A stretch of 64,000 bases of DNA from PALSA-612 sp963765295 (GTDB lineage Bacteria; Actinomycetota; Thermoleophilia; Gaiellales; Gaiellaceae), in assembly GCA_963765295.1 (NCBI GenBank), contig CAVXVO010000005.1, positions 744,001-808,000 on the forward strand, given 5' to 3'. Both the position numbers and the translations under genes were made by a program. Of this stretch, positions 46,840 through 55,560 are shown piece after piece. The stretch's first letter is position 1, and every line of letters starts with the position of its first letter. The notes under the pieces were generated by a model. That model was given only the letters and a program-made list of their open reading frames with translations, was not told the origin of the DNA and searched no databases.

Positions 46840-47478
46840 TCAGGAAGCGCGGTCGCGGCCGCGGGCGGCACGAGCGGCGGAGCGTGCGGCGCGCATCGGG
46901 TCGGGCGTCCGCATCTCCCCGGTGACGGAGAGGACGATCTCGACCGTCGTCTCGGGCATCGTGCGCCACCCGGCGTGGACGCAGATCGGGCGGGCGCCGG
47001 CCCGCGTCCGCAGCAGATAGCCCACGTGCTCGCCGTCGATCGTGAGCGGCGACGCGGCGCCGCGCTCGTCGGCGGGATCGTCCCCCGATGAGAGCAGCGG
47101 CCGGTCGGTGAGCCCGACGGTCGGGAGATCGAGGACGGCACCGAGGTGGAGCGCAAGGCCGGCGCGGCGCGGATGGTCCCGTCCGGTGGCGTCGACGAGC
47201 AGCACGTCGGGACGTTGCGTGAGAGCGCGAACGGCAGCCTCGAGGAGCGGGCCCTCCCGCAAGGCGAGCATGCCGGTCTCGTACCCCTCGGGGCTGACCG
47301 CGCTCGTGACGGCGATCTCGTCCCCGTAGACAGCGGCCGCCCAGCCGACGTCGTCCGGACGGCCCGTGCCCGGCTCTGCCTGCGAGAAGCAGGTGTAACA
47401 CGCGCCCACGCCGAAGCGTCCGAGCGGCCGCCACGGCGTCCAGGCGGCGCGTGCAAGCGCCTCCTGCTCGTGGATCAG
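46840..47478 (-). CDS. Endonuclease V-like protein, start unresolved
   Basis: The pattern SPEGYETGMLALREGPLLEA, RPDVLLVDATGRDHPRRAGL, LALHLGAVLDLPTVGLTDRPL and PICVHAGWRT follows the order of endonuclease V (Nfi) blocks. The usual VDGHG is VDATG, and the N-terminal block that should hold the first catalytic Asp reads GVGACYTCFSQ. Endonuclease V cuts near deoxyinosine. No in-frame ATG/GTG lies near the N-terminal homology; the position given is a CTG where it begins. Frame stays open to 47658. Confidence 0.65.
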   Translation of the reverse strand: MIHEQEALARAAWTPWRPLGRFGVGACYTCFSQAEPGTGRPDDVGWAAAVYGDEIAVTSAVSPEGYETGMLALREGPLLEAAVRALTQRPDVLLVDATGRDHPRRAGLALHLGAVLDLPTVGLTDRPLLSSGDDPADERGAASPLTIDGEHVGYLLRTRAGARPICVHAGWRTMPETTVEIVLSVTGEMRTPDPMRAARSAARAARGRDRAS

Positions 47479-47605
47479 CCCATCAGGAGTCGTCGGCCAG
47501 CCAGGGGCCGACCCGGTGTCGTTCCTGCTGTGGTTCGTCAGTTCGGTCGGTCCAGAGCCGGCGTTCGACCCGGCGACGGCCGCCGAGCGAGAGCGTGTCC
47601 CGGGG

Positions 47606-47704
47606 TTAGGCGGGCTCGCTTCCCTTTGTCTTCTTCTTCCTCCAGAAGAAGACGACACCGATCAGCGCTGCGATGAACGCGGATTTCTTGTTCAGGAACT
47701 TCAT
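47606..47704 (-). CDS. 32-residue single-helix membrane protein
   Basis: ATG with an AAAGGAG site 5 bp upstream. MKFLNKKSAFIAALIGVVFF then WRKKKTKGSEPA: one membrane helix with a Lys/Arg-rich tail. It follows lpdA by 47 bp on the same strand. The ribosome site and charge pattern support expression; function unknown. Confidence 0.65.
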   Translation of the reverse strand: MKFLNKKSAFIAALIGVVFFWRKKKTKGSEPA

Positions 47705-47751
47705 CGAACTCCTTTCGTCGGTACGAGGCTAACGCGGCGGCGAGCGTCGCG

Positions 47752-49158
47752 CTAGGCGGGCGTGGCGGCCTTTCGCCTGGGCGGAAGGTGGATGGCACGG
47801 CCGAGCGCGACGAGACCGGCCTCCTTGATCGCCTCCGAGAGCGTCGGATGGGCGGCCATGCCGTCGGCGACGGTCTCGACGGTGGCCTCGGCGTCGAGCG
47901 CGACGACGCCGGCCTCGATCAGGTCGGTCGCATGGTTGCCGACGATGACGAGGCCGAGCAGCTCGCCGTAGCGCGTCTCGTGAATCGACTTGACCCAGCC
48001 GACGGTCTCGTTCTGCATCACCGCGCGGGCGTTCGCGACCCACGGGAACATGCCGGTCGCGACGGCGTCGCCGTGCTGCTCGCGGGCCGCGGCCTCGGTC
48101 AGGCCGACCCCGGCGATCTCCGGGTCGGTGTAGATCGGCCGCGGCACGGCGCGGTCGCCCATGACGGCGTCGTGGCCCATCGCGTTCTCGGCTGCGACCT
48201 CGCCCTCGCGGAACGCCGTGTGCGCGAGCTGCCAGTACCCGGCGCAGTCGCCCACCGCGTAGATGTTCGAGAGCGTGGTGCGCCGGTGCTCGTCGGCTGC
48301 GATGCCCTTGCGCGGGTCGAGCTGGACGCCGATCTCCTCGAGCCCGAGGTTCTGGACGAGCGGGCCGCGGCCGACCGAGACGAGCATCAGGTCGGCGTCG
48401 ACACTCTCTCCGTCACCGAAGTGGACGGTCAGGTGCGAGCCGTGGTCGTCGACACCGGTGCACTGCTTGCCGGTGTGGACGGTGATGGCGCGCCGCTTGA
48501 ACTGCTTCGCGAGCTCCTTCGTCGCGTCCTCGTCCTCCTGCGGGATCAGCGTCGGCAGCATCTCGACGATCGTCACCTCGGAGCCGAAGCGCTGGAAGAT
48601 CGACGCGAACTCGCAGCCGATGATCCCGCCGCCGAGGACGACGAGCCTTGCGGGGACCTGCTCTTGCGAGAGGAGCCCGGTCGAGTCCACACACCGTGCC
48701 GAGTCGAGGCCCGGGATCGGCGGCCGCAGCGGGAACGAGCCGGTCGCGACGATCGCGCTGCGGAACCTGACGTCCTCGCCGCCTTCGACCGCGATCGTGT
48801 TCGCGTCCTTGAACCGGCCGACGCCCTTGACCCACTCGACGCCGTTCGCCTTGAAGAGCTGCGCGACGCCCTGCGTCATCTGCTTGACGACGCCGTCCTT
48901 CCACGCGTTGGCCGTGGCCATGTCGAGGCTGGGCTCGCCGACCTGGACGCCGAACTTGGCGAAGCTCTCGTGCGCGTCCTTGATCGCGTGCGCGGTCTGC
49001 ACCCATGCCTTCGTCGGGATGCAGCCGACGCGCAGGCAGGTGCCGCCGAGCTCCGGCTCCTTCTCGATGCACACCGCCCTGGCGCCCAACTGGGCGGCGC
49101 GGATCGCGGCGGTATAGCCACCAGGCCCGCCGCCGAGGACGGCTACGTCACAGTCCAT
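47752..49158 (-). CDS. lpdA: Dihydrolipoyl dehydrogenase (E3)
   Basis: 468 residues. FAD loop GGGPGGYTAAIRAAQ, redox disulfide GGTCLRVGCIPTKAW, NAD loop LGGGIIGCEFASIFQRFG, and catalytic AAHPTLSEAI histidine-glutamate. It re-oxidises lipoyl groups of 2-oxoacid dehydrogenases; the E1/E2 genes lie 4 kb downstream. The 5' leader of about 35 bases has GGGAGA before the ATG and a TAGGAT box near 49195. Confidence 0.96.
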   Translation of the reverse strand: MDCDVAVLGGGPGGYTAAIRAAQLGARAVCIEKEPELGGTCLRVGCIPTKAWVQTAHAIKDAHESFAKFGVQVGEPSLDMATANAWKDGVVKQMTQGVAQLFKANGVEWVKGVGRFKDANTIAVEGGEDVRFRSAIVATGSFPLRPPIPGLDSARCVDSTGLLSQEQVPARLVVLGGGIIGCEFASIFQRFGSEVTIVEMLPTLIPQEDEDATKELAKQFKRRAITVHTGKQCTGVDDHGSHLTVHFGDGESVDADLMLVSVGRGPLVQNLGLEEIGVQLDPRKGIAADEHRRTTLSNIYAVGDCAGYWQLAHTAFREGEVAAENAMGHDAVMGDRAVPRPIYTDPEIAGVGLTEAAAREQHGDAVATGMFPWVANARAVMQNETVGWVKSIHETRYGELLGLVIVGNHATDLIEAGVVALDAEATVETVADGMAAHPTLSEAIKEAGLVALGRAIHLPPRRKAATPA

Positions 49159-49228
49159 GTCGTTCTCTCCCGGGTCGCGTTGACTCGGTGCGATCCTAGC
49201 GGCACGACACCCCGTCGGACACCGTCGC

Positions 49229-49330
49229 TCAGCCGCCGTGCGACGCGGTCGACATCGCGACGAGGATCGCGGCCACGACGGGCCCGGCGGCGACGAGCAG
49301 CGCGAGGACTTTGCGGGTGCGCCTGGACAT
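49229..49330 (-). CDS. 33-residue single-helix membrane peptide
   Basis: ATG start: MSRRTRKVLALLVAAGPVVA then AILVAMSTASHGG. Basic N-terminus plus one helix; could also be read as a bare signal peptide. About 70 bp upstream of lpdA on the same strand. No ribosome site is obvious. Confidence 0.4.
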   Translation of the reverse strand: MSRRTRKVLALLVAAGPVVAAILVAMSTASHGG

Positions 49331-49388
49331 GACCCGGAGGATCGCGCATGACGGCCCGTCCGGCGGTGCGGCGGCCAGGCGTCTCTCG

Positions 49389-49404
49389 GTGCGGGTACCC
49401 GCAC
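49389..49404. promoter_or_regulatory. 16-bp perfect palindrome upstream of kinase operon
   Basis: GTGCGGGTACCCGCAC, ending 16 bp before the kinase promoter -35. A candidate operator for the kinase operon or for the divergent small gene. Confidence 0.5.
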
Positions 49405-49420
49405 CATCGGTGACCGACGG

Positions 49421-49449
49421 TTGAACGCGTCGGCGCAGAGCCGTACGCT
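49421..49449 (+). promoter_or_regulatory. Promoter of kinase-regulator-agmatinase operon
   Basis: TTGAAC (49421-49426), 17-bp spacer, TACGCT (49444-49449). This is the best two-box promoter in the window. It gives a leader of about 25 bases to the ATG at 49481. Confidence 0.65.
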
Positions 49450-49480
49450 CTGGTCACCGCCCGCAGGATCTGCGGCCCCG

Positions 49481-51265
49481 ATGACGAGCAACCGAATCAC
49501 CCGACCCGTCGGCCTGACCGTGGGTGCCGCCGCGCTCCTGACGGGAGGGATCGCCGCCGGTCTGGTCGGCTACCACCTCCTGACGGCAGACGACAAGTCG
49601 CCCTGGTGGGAAGCCGTCCCGAGCGTCGCGATCGCGTGGACGTATCTCGTCGCCGGGCTGATCGCCTGGTGGCGGCGGCCGGCGAGCCGGATCGGACCGC
49701 TGCTGCTCCTCGTCGCGGCGGCGCTGCTCGTCCGCAAGCTCCAGTACGCCGACGAACCGGCGCTGTTCACGATCGGTTTCGCGCTGAGCGGCGTCTACGC
49801 CGCGTGCTTCGCCCATGTCGTGTTCGCGTATCCGTCGGGGCGAATCCGCGACGGCGTCGAGCGGTGGTTCGTCGCGGCCACGTATGCGATCTCCCTCCTG
49901 CTCCCCGTCGCGGTGCTGCTCGCCTACGACCCGAAGCGGTCGTGCCTGTTCAACTGCTCGCACGCGGACCGGGTGCGCCCGCACAGCCTCGTCTCGGTCA
50001 CGAGCGACCACACGACGTTCACCGTCGTCCACGACCTCCAGCACGTCGGTGGCTACGGCCTCGCCGGCGCGGTGTTCATCGCGCTGATCGTCCGGCGTTA
50101 CCTGGCGGCGTCACCGCACACCCGCCGGAGGCTGACGCCACTCCTCATCGCCGGTGCCGCGGCCGGCGTGCGGGCGATCTCGGAGGCGGTGTTCGGGGTC
50201 GTTTCGCGCTCCGACCTGCAAGGGCTCGTCCTGTTCTCGATCGAGGAGGCCGTGCAGATCGCGGTGCCGATCGTGCTCCTGCTCGGGATCCTCGGTGAGC
50301 GGCTCGCCCGCGCCTCGGTCGCCGATCTCGTGCGTGAGCTGCAGGCCACGCCGCCGGGCGAGATCGCGGCACCGGTGGCGCATGCGCTCGACGACCCGAC
50401 GCTCGAGGTGGCGTTCTGGATGCCTGCCCGCCGCGGGTACGTCGACGCCGAGGGCCGACCCTACGACCTGCCGGAGGCGGACTCGCGCCGCGCCGTGACG
50501 CCGCTCGCACACGACGGCGAGCCAGTCGCCGTGCTCGTCCACGATCCGGCGCTGCTCGACGAGCCGAAGCTGCTCGAGTCGGTCTGCGCGGCGGCGCTCA
50601 TGTCGCTCGAGAACGCACGCCTCCACGCCGAGCTGCAGGCGCAGCTCCTCAAGGTGCGCGAGTCGCGGGCACGTCTCGTCGCCGCCGCCGACGAGGAGCG
50701 GGGCAGGATCGAGCGCGACCTCCACGATGGTGCCCAGCAGCGGCTCGTCGCGCTCGCCCTCGACCTCCGCCTCGCTGAGCGGAACCTCCCGCCTGCGGAT
50801 GCCGGCACGAGGGAGCTCCTGGCCGCCGCAGTCGACAGCCTGCAGACGGCGGTCGGCGAGTTGCGCGAGCTCGCCCACGGCGTCTACCCGGCCATCCTGA
50901 CCCAGGCGGGCCTGGCGGCGGCGCTCGACGACCTGGCATCACGGACGGCGCTTCCGGTCACCGTGCACGCACCCTCCGAGCGGCTGCCCGAGGACGTCGA
51001 GGCGGCCGCCTACTTCGTCGCGTGCGAGGCGCTCGCGAACGCCGTCAAGCACGCCGGCGCCACAGCCGTCACCATCGACGTCGTGCTCGAGGGCGGGACG
51101 CTGCTGGTGACGGTCGAGGACGACGGTGCCGGCGGCGCCGACCCCGAGGGGTCCGGCCTGCGCGGACTCGCCGACCGGCTCGAGGCCCGCGGCGGCCGGC
51201 TCTGGGTCGAGAGCCCGCTCGGCGGCGGAACACGCGTGCGAGGGGAGGTGCCGTGCGCGTCGTGA
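49481..51265 (+). CDS. Membrane sensor histidine kinase (NarL-type)
   Basis: 594 residues. About eight membrane helices in the first 270 residues, with a small external loop containing SCLFNC. Then a GAF-like segment, and HisKA_3 with the phospho-accepting histidine at 415 in IERDLHDGAQQRLVALALDL. The ATPase domain has FVACEALANAVKHAGA and VEDDGAGGADPEGSGLRGLA. It phosphorylates the regulator encoded next. The many-helix sensor with no large external domain suggests sensing within or at the membrane. Confidence 0.93.
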   Translation: MTSNRITRPVGLTVGAAALLTGGIAAGLVGYHLLTADDKSPWWEAVPSVAIAWTYLVAGLIAWWRRPASRIGPLLLLVAAALLVRKLQYADEPALFTIGFALSGVYAACFAHVVFAYPSGRIRDGVERWFVAATYAISLLLPVAVLLAYDPKRSCLFNCSHADRVRPHSLVSVTSDHTTFTVVHDLQHVGGYGLAGAVFIALIVRRYLAASPHTRRRLTPLLIAGAAAGVRAISEAVFGVVSRSDLQGLVLFSIEEAVQIAVPIVLLLGILGERLARASVADLVRELQATPPGEIAAPVAHALDDPTLEVAFWMPARRGYVDAEGRPYDLPEADSRRAVTPLAHDGEPVAVLVHDPALLDEPKLLESVCAAALMSLENARLHAELQAQLLKVRESRARLVAAADEERGRIERDLHDGAQQRLVALALDLRLAERNLPPADAGTRELLAAAVDSLQTAVGELRELAHGVYPAILTQAGLAAALDDLASRTALPVTVHAPSERLPEDVEAAAYFVACEALANAVKHAGATAVTIDVVLEGGTLLVTVEDDGAGGADPEGSGLRGLADRLEARGGRLWVESPLGGGTRVRGEVPCAS

Positions 51266-51910
51266 TCGCCGACGACTCGGCGCTCCTCCGCGAGGGCGTC
51301 GCCAAGCTGCTCGAGAGCGGCGGGCTGCGAGGTCGTCGGCCGCGCGGTCGACGGCGACGACCTGCTCCTGAAGGCGCGGAGCTACAAGCCCGACATCGCG
51401 ATCGTCGACATCCGGATGCCGCCCACCCAGACCGACGAAGGCGCGCGGGCGGCCGAGCAGCTGAACGCAGAGCTGCCCGACATCGCGATCCTGATCCTCT
51501 CGCAGGTGGTCGACGTGAACTTCGCGATCAGCTTCCTCACCGAACGGCCGCACGGGTTCGGCTACCTCCTCAAGGACCGGGTTCTCGACATCGACGACTT
51601 CCTCGACGCGGTGCGCCGCGTCGGCAACGGCGGCAGCGCCGTCGACCCGGAGGTGGTCGCGCACCTGCTCGGCCGGCGCCGACCCGACGATCCGCTCGCC
51701 GAGCTGACCGAGCGCGAGCAGGACATCCTCGCGCTGATGGCGGAGGGGCGGTCGAACCAGGGCATCGCGCGCAGGCTGTTCCTGAGCCCGAAGACCGTCG
51801 AGACGCACTCGCATGCGATCTTCCGGAAGCTCGGGCTCGACATGTCGGACGACAACAACCGCCGCGTGCTGGCGGTGGTCGCCTACCTCGGACGCGGCCT
51901 CGAACGGTGA
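51253..51910 (+). CDS. NarL/LuxR-family response regulator, one frameshift
   Basis: GTG 51253 lies within the kinase 3' end. RVVIADDSALLREGVAKLLE is followed at about 51325 by one extra G, after which CEVVGRAVDGDDLLLKARSY continues. Phospho-aspartate in IAIVDIRMPP; LuxR helix-turn-helix ELTEREQDILALMAEGRSNQ and SPKTVETHSHAIFRKLGL. Its TGA overlaps the agmatinase GTG. About 218 residues restored. Confidence 0.9.
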
Positions 51911-52878
51911 TCGACCCGCTGGCACGCTGGCAGCCGCTCGGTGACAAGCCCGACTACGCCGGGCTGCTCACGTTCGCCGGTGCCCCGTACACGGAGGACC
52001 CGAACGAGCTCGGAGGCGTCGACGTGGCGATCGTCGGCGCGCCGGTGGACGATCTCGTCTCCGACCGTCCCGGCGCGCGCTTCGGGCCGCGGGCGATCCG
52101 GGCCGCGAGCTGTCCGCCCGGGCGGCATCTGGAGGCGGGGATCGACGCTTTCCTCGAACTGCGGATCGTCGACTTCGGGGATGCACCGGTCGTTCCCGCC
52201 GATCCGGCCGCGAGCCGGGCGGCGATCGCGTCGATCACGGGCCAGGTCGCCGACGCCGGTTGCCTGCCGGTCGTCCTCGGCGGCGACCACTCGATCACCG
52301 AGCCGGAGATCGAGGCGCTCTCGGCCCGCCACGGCCCGCTCGGTCTCGTCCACTTCGACACGCACACGGACACGGGGTCCGAGGTCTTCGGCGTCGAGCG
52401 CTCGCACGGGACGCCGATGTACCGGCTCGTCGAGGCGGGCCTCGTCGACCCACGTCGCTACGTCCAGATCGGTCTGCGCGGCTACTGGCCGGGTGAGACG
52501 GAGCTGGCCTGGCAGGCCGAGCGCGGGATCACGAGCTTCTTCATGCACGACGTCGAGCGGCTCGGGATTCGCGCGGTGGTCGAGCGGACGCTCGAGGTCG
52601 TCGGGACCGGAGCCGCGTTCCTGACGATCGACGTCGACGTCCTCGACCCGGCCTTCGCGCCCGGCACAGGAACGCCGGAGCCGGGCGGGATGACCTCGGC
52701 CGACCTGCTCCTCGCCGCGCGAACAGTCGCCGCCGGGCTTCGGCTCGTCGGCGCCGACGTCGTGGAGGTGATTCCGACAGCGGTCGGCTCGGCAGACGTC
52801 ACCGCCCTCGTCGCAGAGCGCATCGTCCGCGAGGTCCTGACCGGGTTGGCGCTGCGGAAGCGGTCGGCGGGCGCCTGA
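51907..52878 (+). CDS. Agmatinase/arginase-family ureohydrolase
   Basis: 323 residues. Manganese ligands in GGDHSITEPE, HFDTHTDTG (the common DAHTD is DTHTD here) and LTIDVDVLDPAFAPGTGTPE. Family members split urea from agmatine, arginine or guanidino acids; the PGTGTPEPGG loop is nearest to agmatinases. The 4-bp overlap with the response regulator puts it in the two-component operon, which is unusual. Confidence 0.9.
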   Translation: MIDPLARWQPLGDKPDYAGLLTFAGAPYTEDPNELGGVDVAIVGAPVDDLVSDRPGARFGPRAIRAASCPPGRHLEAGIDAFLELRIVDFGDAPVVPADPAASRAAIASITGQVADAGCLPVVLGGDHSITEPEIEALSARHGPLGLVHFDTHTDTGSEVFGVERSHGTPMYRLVEAGLVDPRRYVQIGLRGYWPGETELAWQAERGITSFFMHDVERLGIRAVVERTLEVVGTGAAFLTIDVDVLDPAFAPGTGTPEPGGMTSADLLLAARTVAAGLRLVGADVVEVIPTAVGSADVTALVAERIVREVLTGLALRKRSAGA

Positions 52879-52882
52879 GAGC

Positions 52883-53356
52883 TCAGGCTGCGGCAGCGGA
52901 GAGATCGGCGACCATCACGCACGCCTCGCCGCGCTCGGCGACGGTCTCGAAGCCGTGCCGCTCGTAGAGCTTCACGGCCGGGCTGTCGGACTCGACGCTC
53001 AGGCTGATCTGCTCGTAGCCGTCGGCGCGGGCGCGGTCGAGGAGGGCCGTCAGGAGCTCGGCGCCATAGCCCTTGCCGCGGCAGCTCGGGACGACGGCGA
53101 TCGTCAGCTCCGGCGTGTCCTCGTCGACGAACCCGTAGCCGGGCGCAGACGCCTTGAACAGGCGGTACCAGGCGGCGCCGACCGGGCGAAAGCGCTCGAT
53201 CAGGACGACTGCCGTGTCGCCGGGCCGCCCCCAGCGGTCGACGTAGCGACCGACGGGCAGGTCCTCGAGCTCGGGATCGTGCCAGCGCCAGTAGTACGCG
53301 TGGCGCAGCATGTCGCGCATGAAAGGGACGTCCTGCTGACCGCCCCGCCGGATCAC
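52883..53356 (-). CDS. GNAT acetyltransferase
   Basis: 157 residues. Acetyl-CoA loop VVPSCRGKGYGAELLTALLD and the closing VKLYERHGFETVAE are typical. N-terminal IRRGGQQDVPFMRDML. Substrate unknown. It follows the E2 gene start region on the same strand but is convergent with the agmatinase gene, 4 bp away. Confidence 0.9.
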   Translation of the reverse strand: MIRRGGQQDVPFMRDMLRHAYYWRWHDPELEDLPVGRYVDRWGRPGDTAVVLIERFRPVGAAWYRLFKASAPGYGFVDEDTPELTIAVVPSCRGKGYGAELLTALLDRARADGYEQISLSVESDSPAVKLYERHGFETVAERGEACVMVADLSAAAA

Positions 53357-53369
53357 GGTACGTGCGGGG

Positions 53370-54584
53370 TCACAGCGCCAGGCCCGGCAGCTCGATCATG
53401 GCCTTCACGGTTCGCAGGAAGTCGGCAGCCGGGGCGCCGTCGACGGCGCGGTGGTCGACGGTCAGCGTCATCGTCATCGTCGGCCGGACGACGACCTCGC
53501 CGTCGCGCGCGACCGGCCGGTCCTCCGTCGCGCCGACCGCCAGGATCGCTGCCTGCGGCGGATTGAGGACAGCGGTGAACGCCTCGACGCCGAACATGCC
53601 GAGGTTGGAGATCGTGAAGGTCCCACTCGCCAGGTCCTCCTGCGTCAGCTTCTGGTTGCGCGCCCGGTCGACGAGGTCGGAGCGGACGGCGGCGATCTCG
53701 GCGAGCGACAGGCGCTCGGCGCTCTTCACGACGGGCACGACGAGCCCCTGAGGCGCCGCCACGGCGATCCCGACATTGGCGTCCGGGTGCCGCAGGAGCG
53801 CGTCCTCGCTGAAGGAGACGTTCACCTCGGGATGACGCCTGAGGGCGGAGGCGCAGATCTTCGTGAGCAGGTCGGTGACGCTGACCTTCACGTCGGGATG
53901 AAGCTCGCGGGCGCCGGCGACGACGGCGTTCGCGCGCTCCATGTCGGCCGAGACCTGAAGCTGGAAGACGGGAACCTGCCAGGCTTCCGTGAGGCGACGG
54001 GCGATCGTGCGGCGGATGCTCGTCAGCGGGACGGACTCGACCTCGCCGGGGAGCCCAACCTGCGGAAGCGCGCGGGTGGGTGCGCCGGCGGCGGCACGGT
54101 CGACGTCCTCGGCGATGATCCGCCCCTCCGGGCCCGTGCCCCCGATCGACGCCAGCTCGATCCCCCGCTCACGCGCGATCCGGCGCGCGAGCGGCGAGGC
54201 CTTGATCCGCTCGCCCTCCCGGCGCGGCTCCGCCGGCGCGCGCTCCGGCTCGGGCGTCGGTTCGGCCGGCGCAGGCTCCTCGGCCTTCGGCTGCTCCGGC
54301 GCAGCGGCGGCCACCTTGCCGTTCCCGGACGCGTCCGGAACGGCCTCACCTTGCTCGCCGATGAACGCGATCGTCGTTCCCACGGGCACCTCGCCCTCCG
54401 GCACGGCGATCTTCAGCAGCACCCCGGCCGCCTCCGCCTCGACCTCCTGCGTCACCTTGTCGGTGTCGAGTTCGTAGAGCGGCTCGCCCTTCTCGACGGC
54501 GTCGCCCTCGGCCTTCAGCCACTTGACGACCGTGCCGACCTCCATCCCCTGCCCGAGCCGGGGAACCTTGACCTCAGCGGCCAT
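53370..54584 (-). CDS. Lipoamide acyltransferase (E2) of 2-oxoacid dehydrogenase complex
   Basis: 404 residues. Lipoyl domain with the modified lysine in ELDTDKVTQEVEAEAAG; Ala/Pro/Glu linker; E3/E1-binding domain ASPLARRIARERGIELASIG with GPEGRIIAEDV; catalytic domain ending in VDHRAVDGAPAADFL. It passes acyl groups to CoA. One lipoyl domain only. Overlaps E1-beta by 11 bp. Whether pyruvate, branched-chain or acetoin substrate cannot be settled by eye. Confidence 0.94.
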   Translation of the reverse strand: MAAEVKVPRLGQGMEVGTVVKWLKAEGDAVEKGEPLYELDTDKVTQEVEAEAAGVLLKIAVPEGEVPVGTTIAFIGEQGEAVPDASGNGKVAAAAPEQPKAEEPAPAEPTPEPERAPAEPRREGERIKASPLARRIARERGIELASIGGTGPEGRIIAEDVDRAAAGAPTRALPQVGLPGEVESVPLTSIRRTIARRLTEAWQVPVFQLQVSADMERANAVVAGARELHPDVKVSVTDLLTKICASALRRHPEVNVSFSEDALLRHPDANVGIAVAAPQGLVVPVVKSAERLSLAEIAAVRSDLVDRARNQKLTQEDLASGTFTISNLGMFGVEAFTAVLNPPQAAILAVGATEDRPVARDGEVVVRPTMTMTLTVDHRAVDGAPAADFLRTVKAMIELPGLAL

Positions 54585-55560
54585 TTCTCCCCACCGTGGC
54601 CCGGATCGCGTCGAGCACGTCGGACGCGTGCGGGACGACGAACTGCTCCATGACGGGCGCGAACGGGATCGGCGCGAACTTCGAGCCGACGCGCTCGATC
54701 GGCGCGTCGAGCCAGTCGAATGCCTGGTGCTGGACGACCGCCGCCACCTCGGCGCCGAAGCCGGCGCGCGTCACGGCCTCGTGTGCGACCACGCAACGGT
54801 TCGTCTTCTTCACGGACTCGACGATCGCCTCCTCGTCGAGCGGCTGCAGCGTGCGCGGGTCGAGGACCTCGACGGAGACGCCCTCGGTCTCCGCCTCCTC
54901 GGCCGCCTTCAGCGCCTCGTGGACGAGGCGACCGGTGGCGACGACGGTCACGTCCTCGCCGGGCCGGTGGATGCGCGCCTTGCCGATCGGGATCGGCTCG
55001 ATCTCCTCCGGCACCTCCTCCTTCAGCCCGTAGAGGATCCGATGCTCGAAGAAGATCACGGTGTTGTCGTCGTAGATCGACGACCAGAGGAGGCCGCGCA
55101 CGTCGGCCGCCGTCGAGGGGAAGACGACCTTCAGCCCCGGCACGTGCACGAACCAGGCCTCCACCTGCTGCGCGTGCTGGGCTCCCGGCGACCAGCCGGC
55201 GCCGCCCTGCGTCCGGATCGTCAGCGGCACCTTGAGCTGGCCGCCCGACATGTAGCGGTGCTTCGCGGCCTGGTTGACGATCTGCTCCATCGCCAGGGTC
55301 GTGAAGTCCTCGTACATGATCTCGACCACCGGGCGCATGCCCTGCATGGCGGCGCCGATGCCCGCGCCGACGATCGCCATCTCGGAGATCGGCGTGTTGC
55401 GCACGCGCTCGGGGCCGAACTCGGCCAGCATCCCCTGCGTCACCGCCATCGAGCCGCCCATCTCGGCAATGTCCTCGCCCATGATGAAGACGTCCTCGTC
55501 TTGGCGCATCGCCTGGGAGAGCGCGTCGCGGACGGCTTCGCGGTAGGTGAGCTCAGGCAT
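54574..55560 (-). CDS. 2-oxoacid dehydrogenase E1 beta subunit
   Basis: 328 residues opening ELTYREAVRDALSQAMRQDE and FIMGEDIAEMGGSMAVTQGM. FGPERVRNTPISEMAIVGAG and the C-terminal transketolase domain VATGRLVHEALKAAEEAE, RCVVAHEAVTRAGFGAEVA. It forms a heterotetramer with E1 alpha. Overlaps E1 alpha by 8 bp. Confidence 0.94.
   Translation of the reverse strand: MPELTYREAVRDALSQAMRQDEDVFIMGEDIAEMGGSMAVTQGMLAEFGPERVRNTPISEMAIVGAGIGAAMQGMRPVVEIMYEDFTTLAMEQIVNQAAKHRYMSGGQLKVPLTIRTQGGAGWSPGAQHAQQVEAWFVHVPGLKVVFPSTAADVRGLLWSSIYDDNTVIFFEHRILYGLKEEVPEEIEPIPIGKARIHRPGEDVTVVATGRLVHEALKAAEEAETEGVSVEVLDPRTLQPLDEEAIVESVKKTNRCVVAHEAVTRAGFGAEVAAVVQHQAFDWLDAPIERVGSKFAPIPFAPVMEQFVVPHASDVLDAIRATVGRNGR

Noticed and set aside
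43007..47020. A very long open frame (over 1,300 codons) on the plus strand opposite dnaE.
   Set aside because: Composition is Arg/Asp/Glu/Leu-rich low-information sequence with no motifs; it is the GC-rich mirror of dnaE, whose domains are all present on the minus strand.
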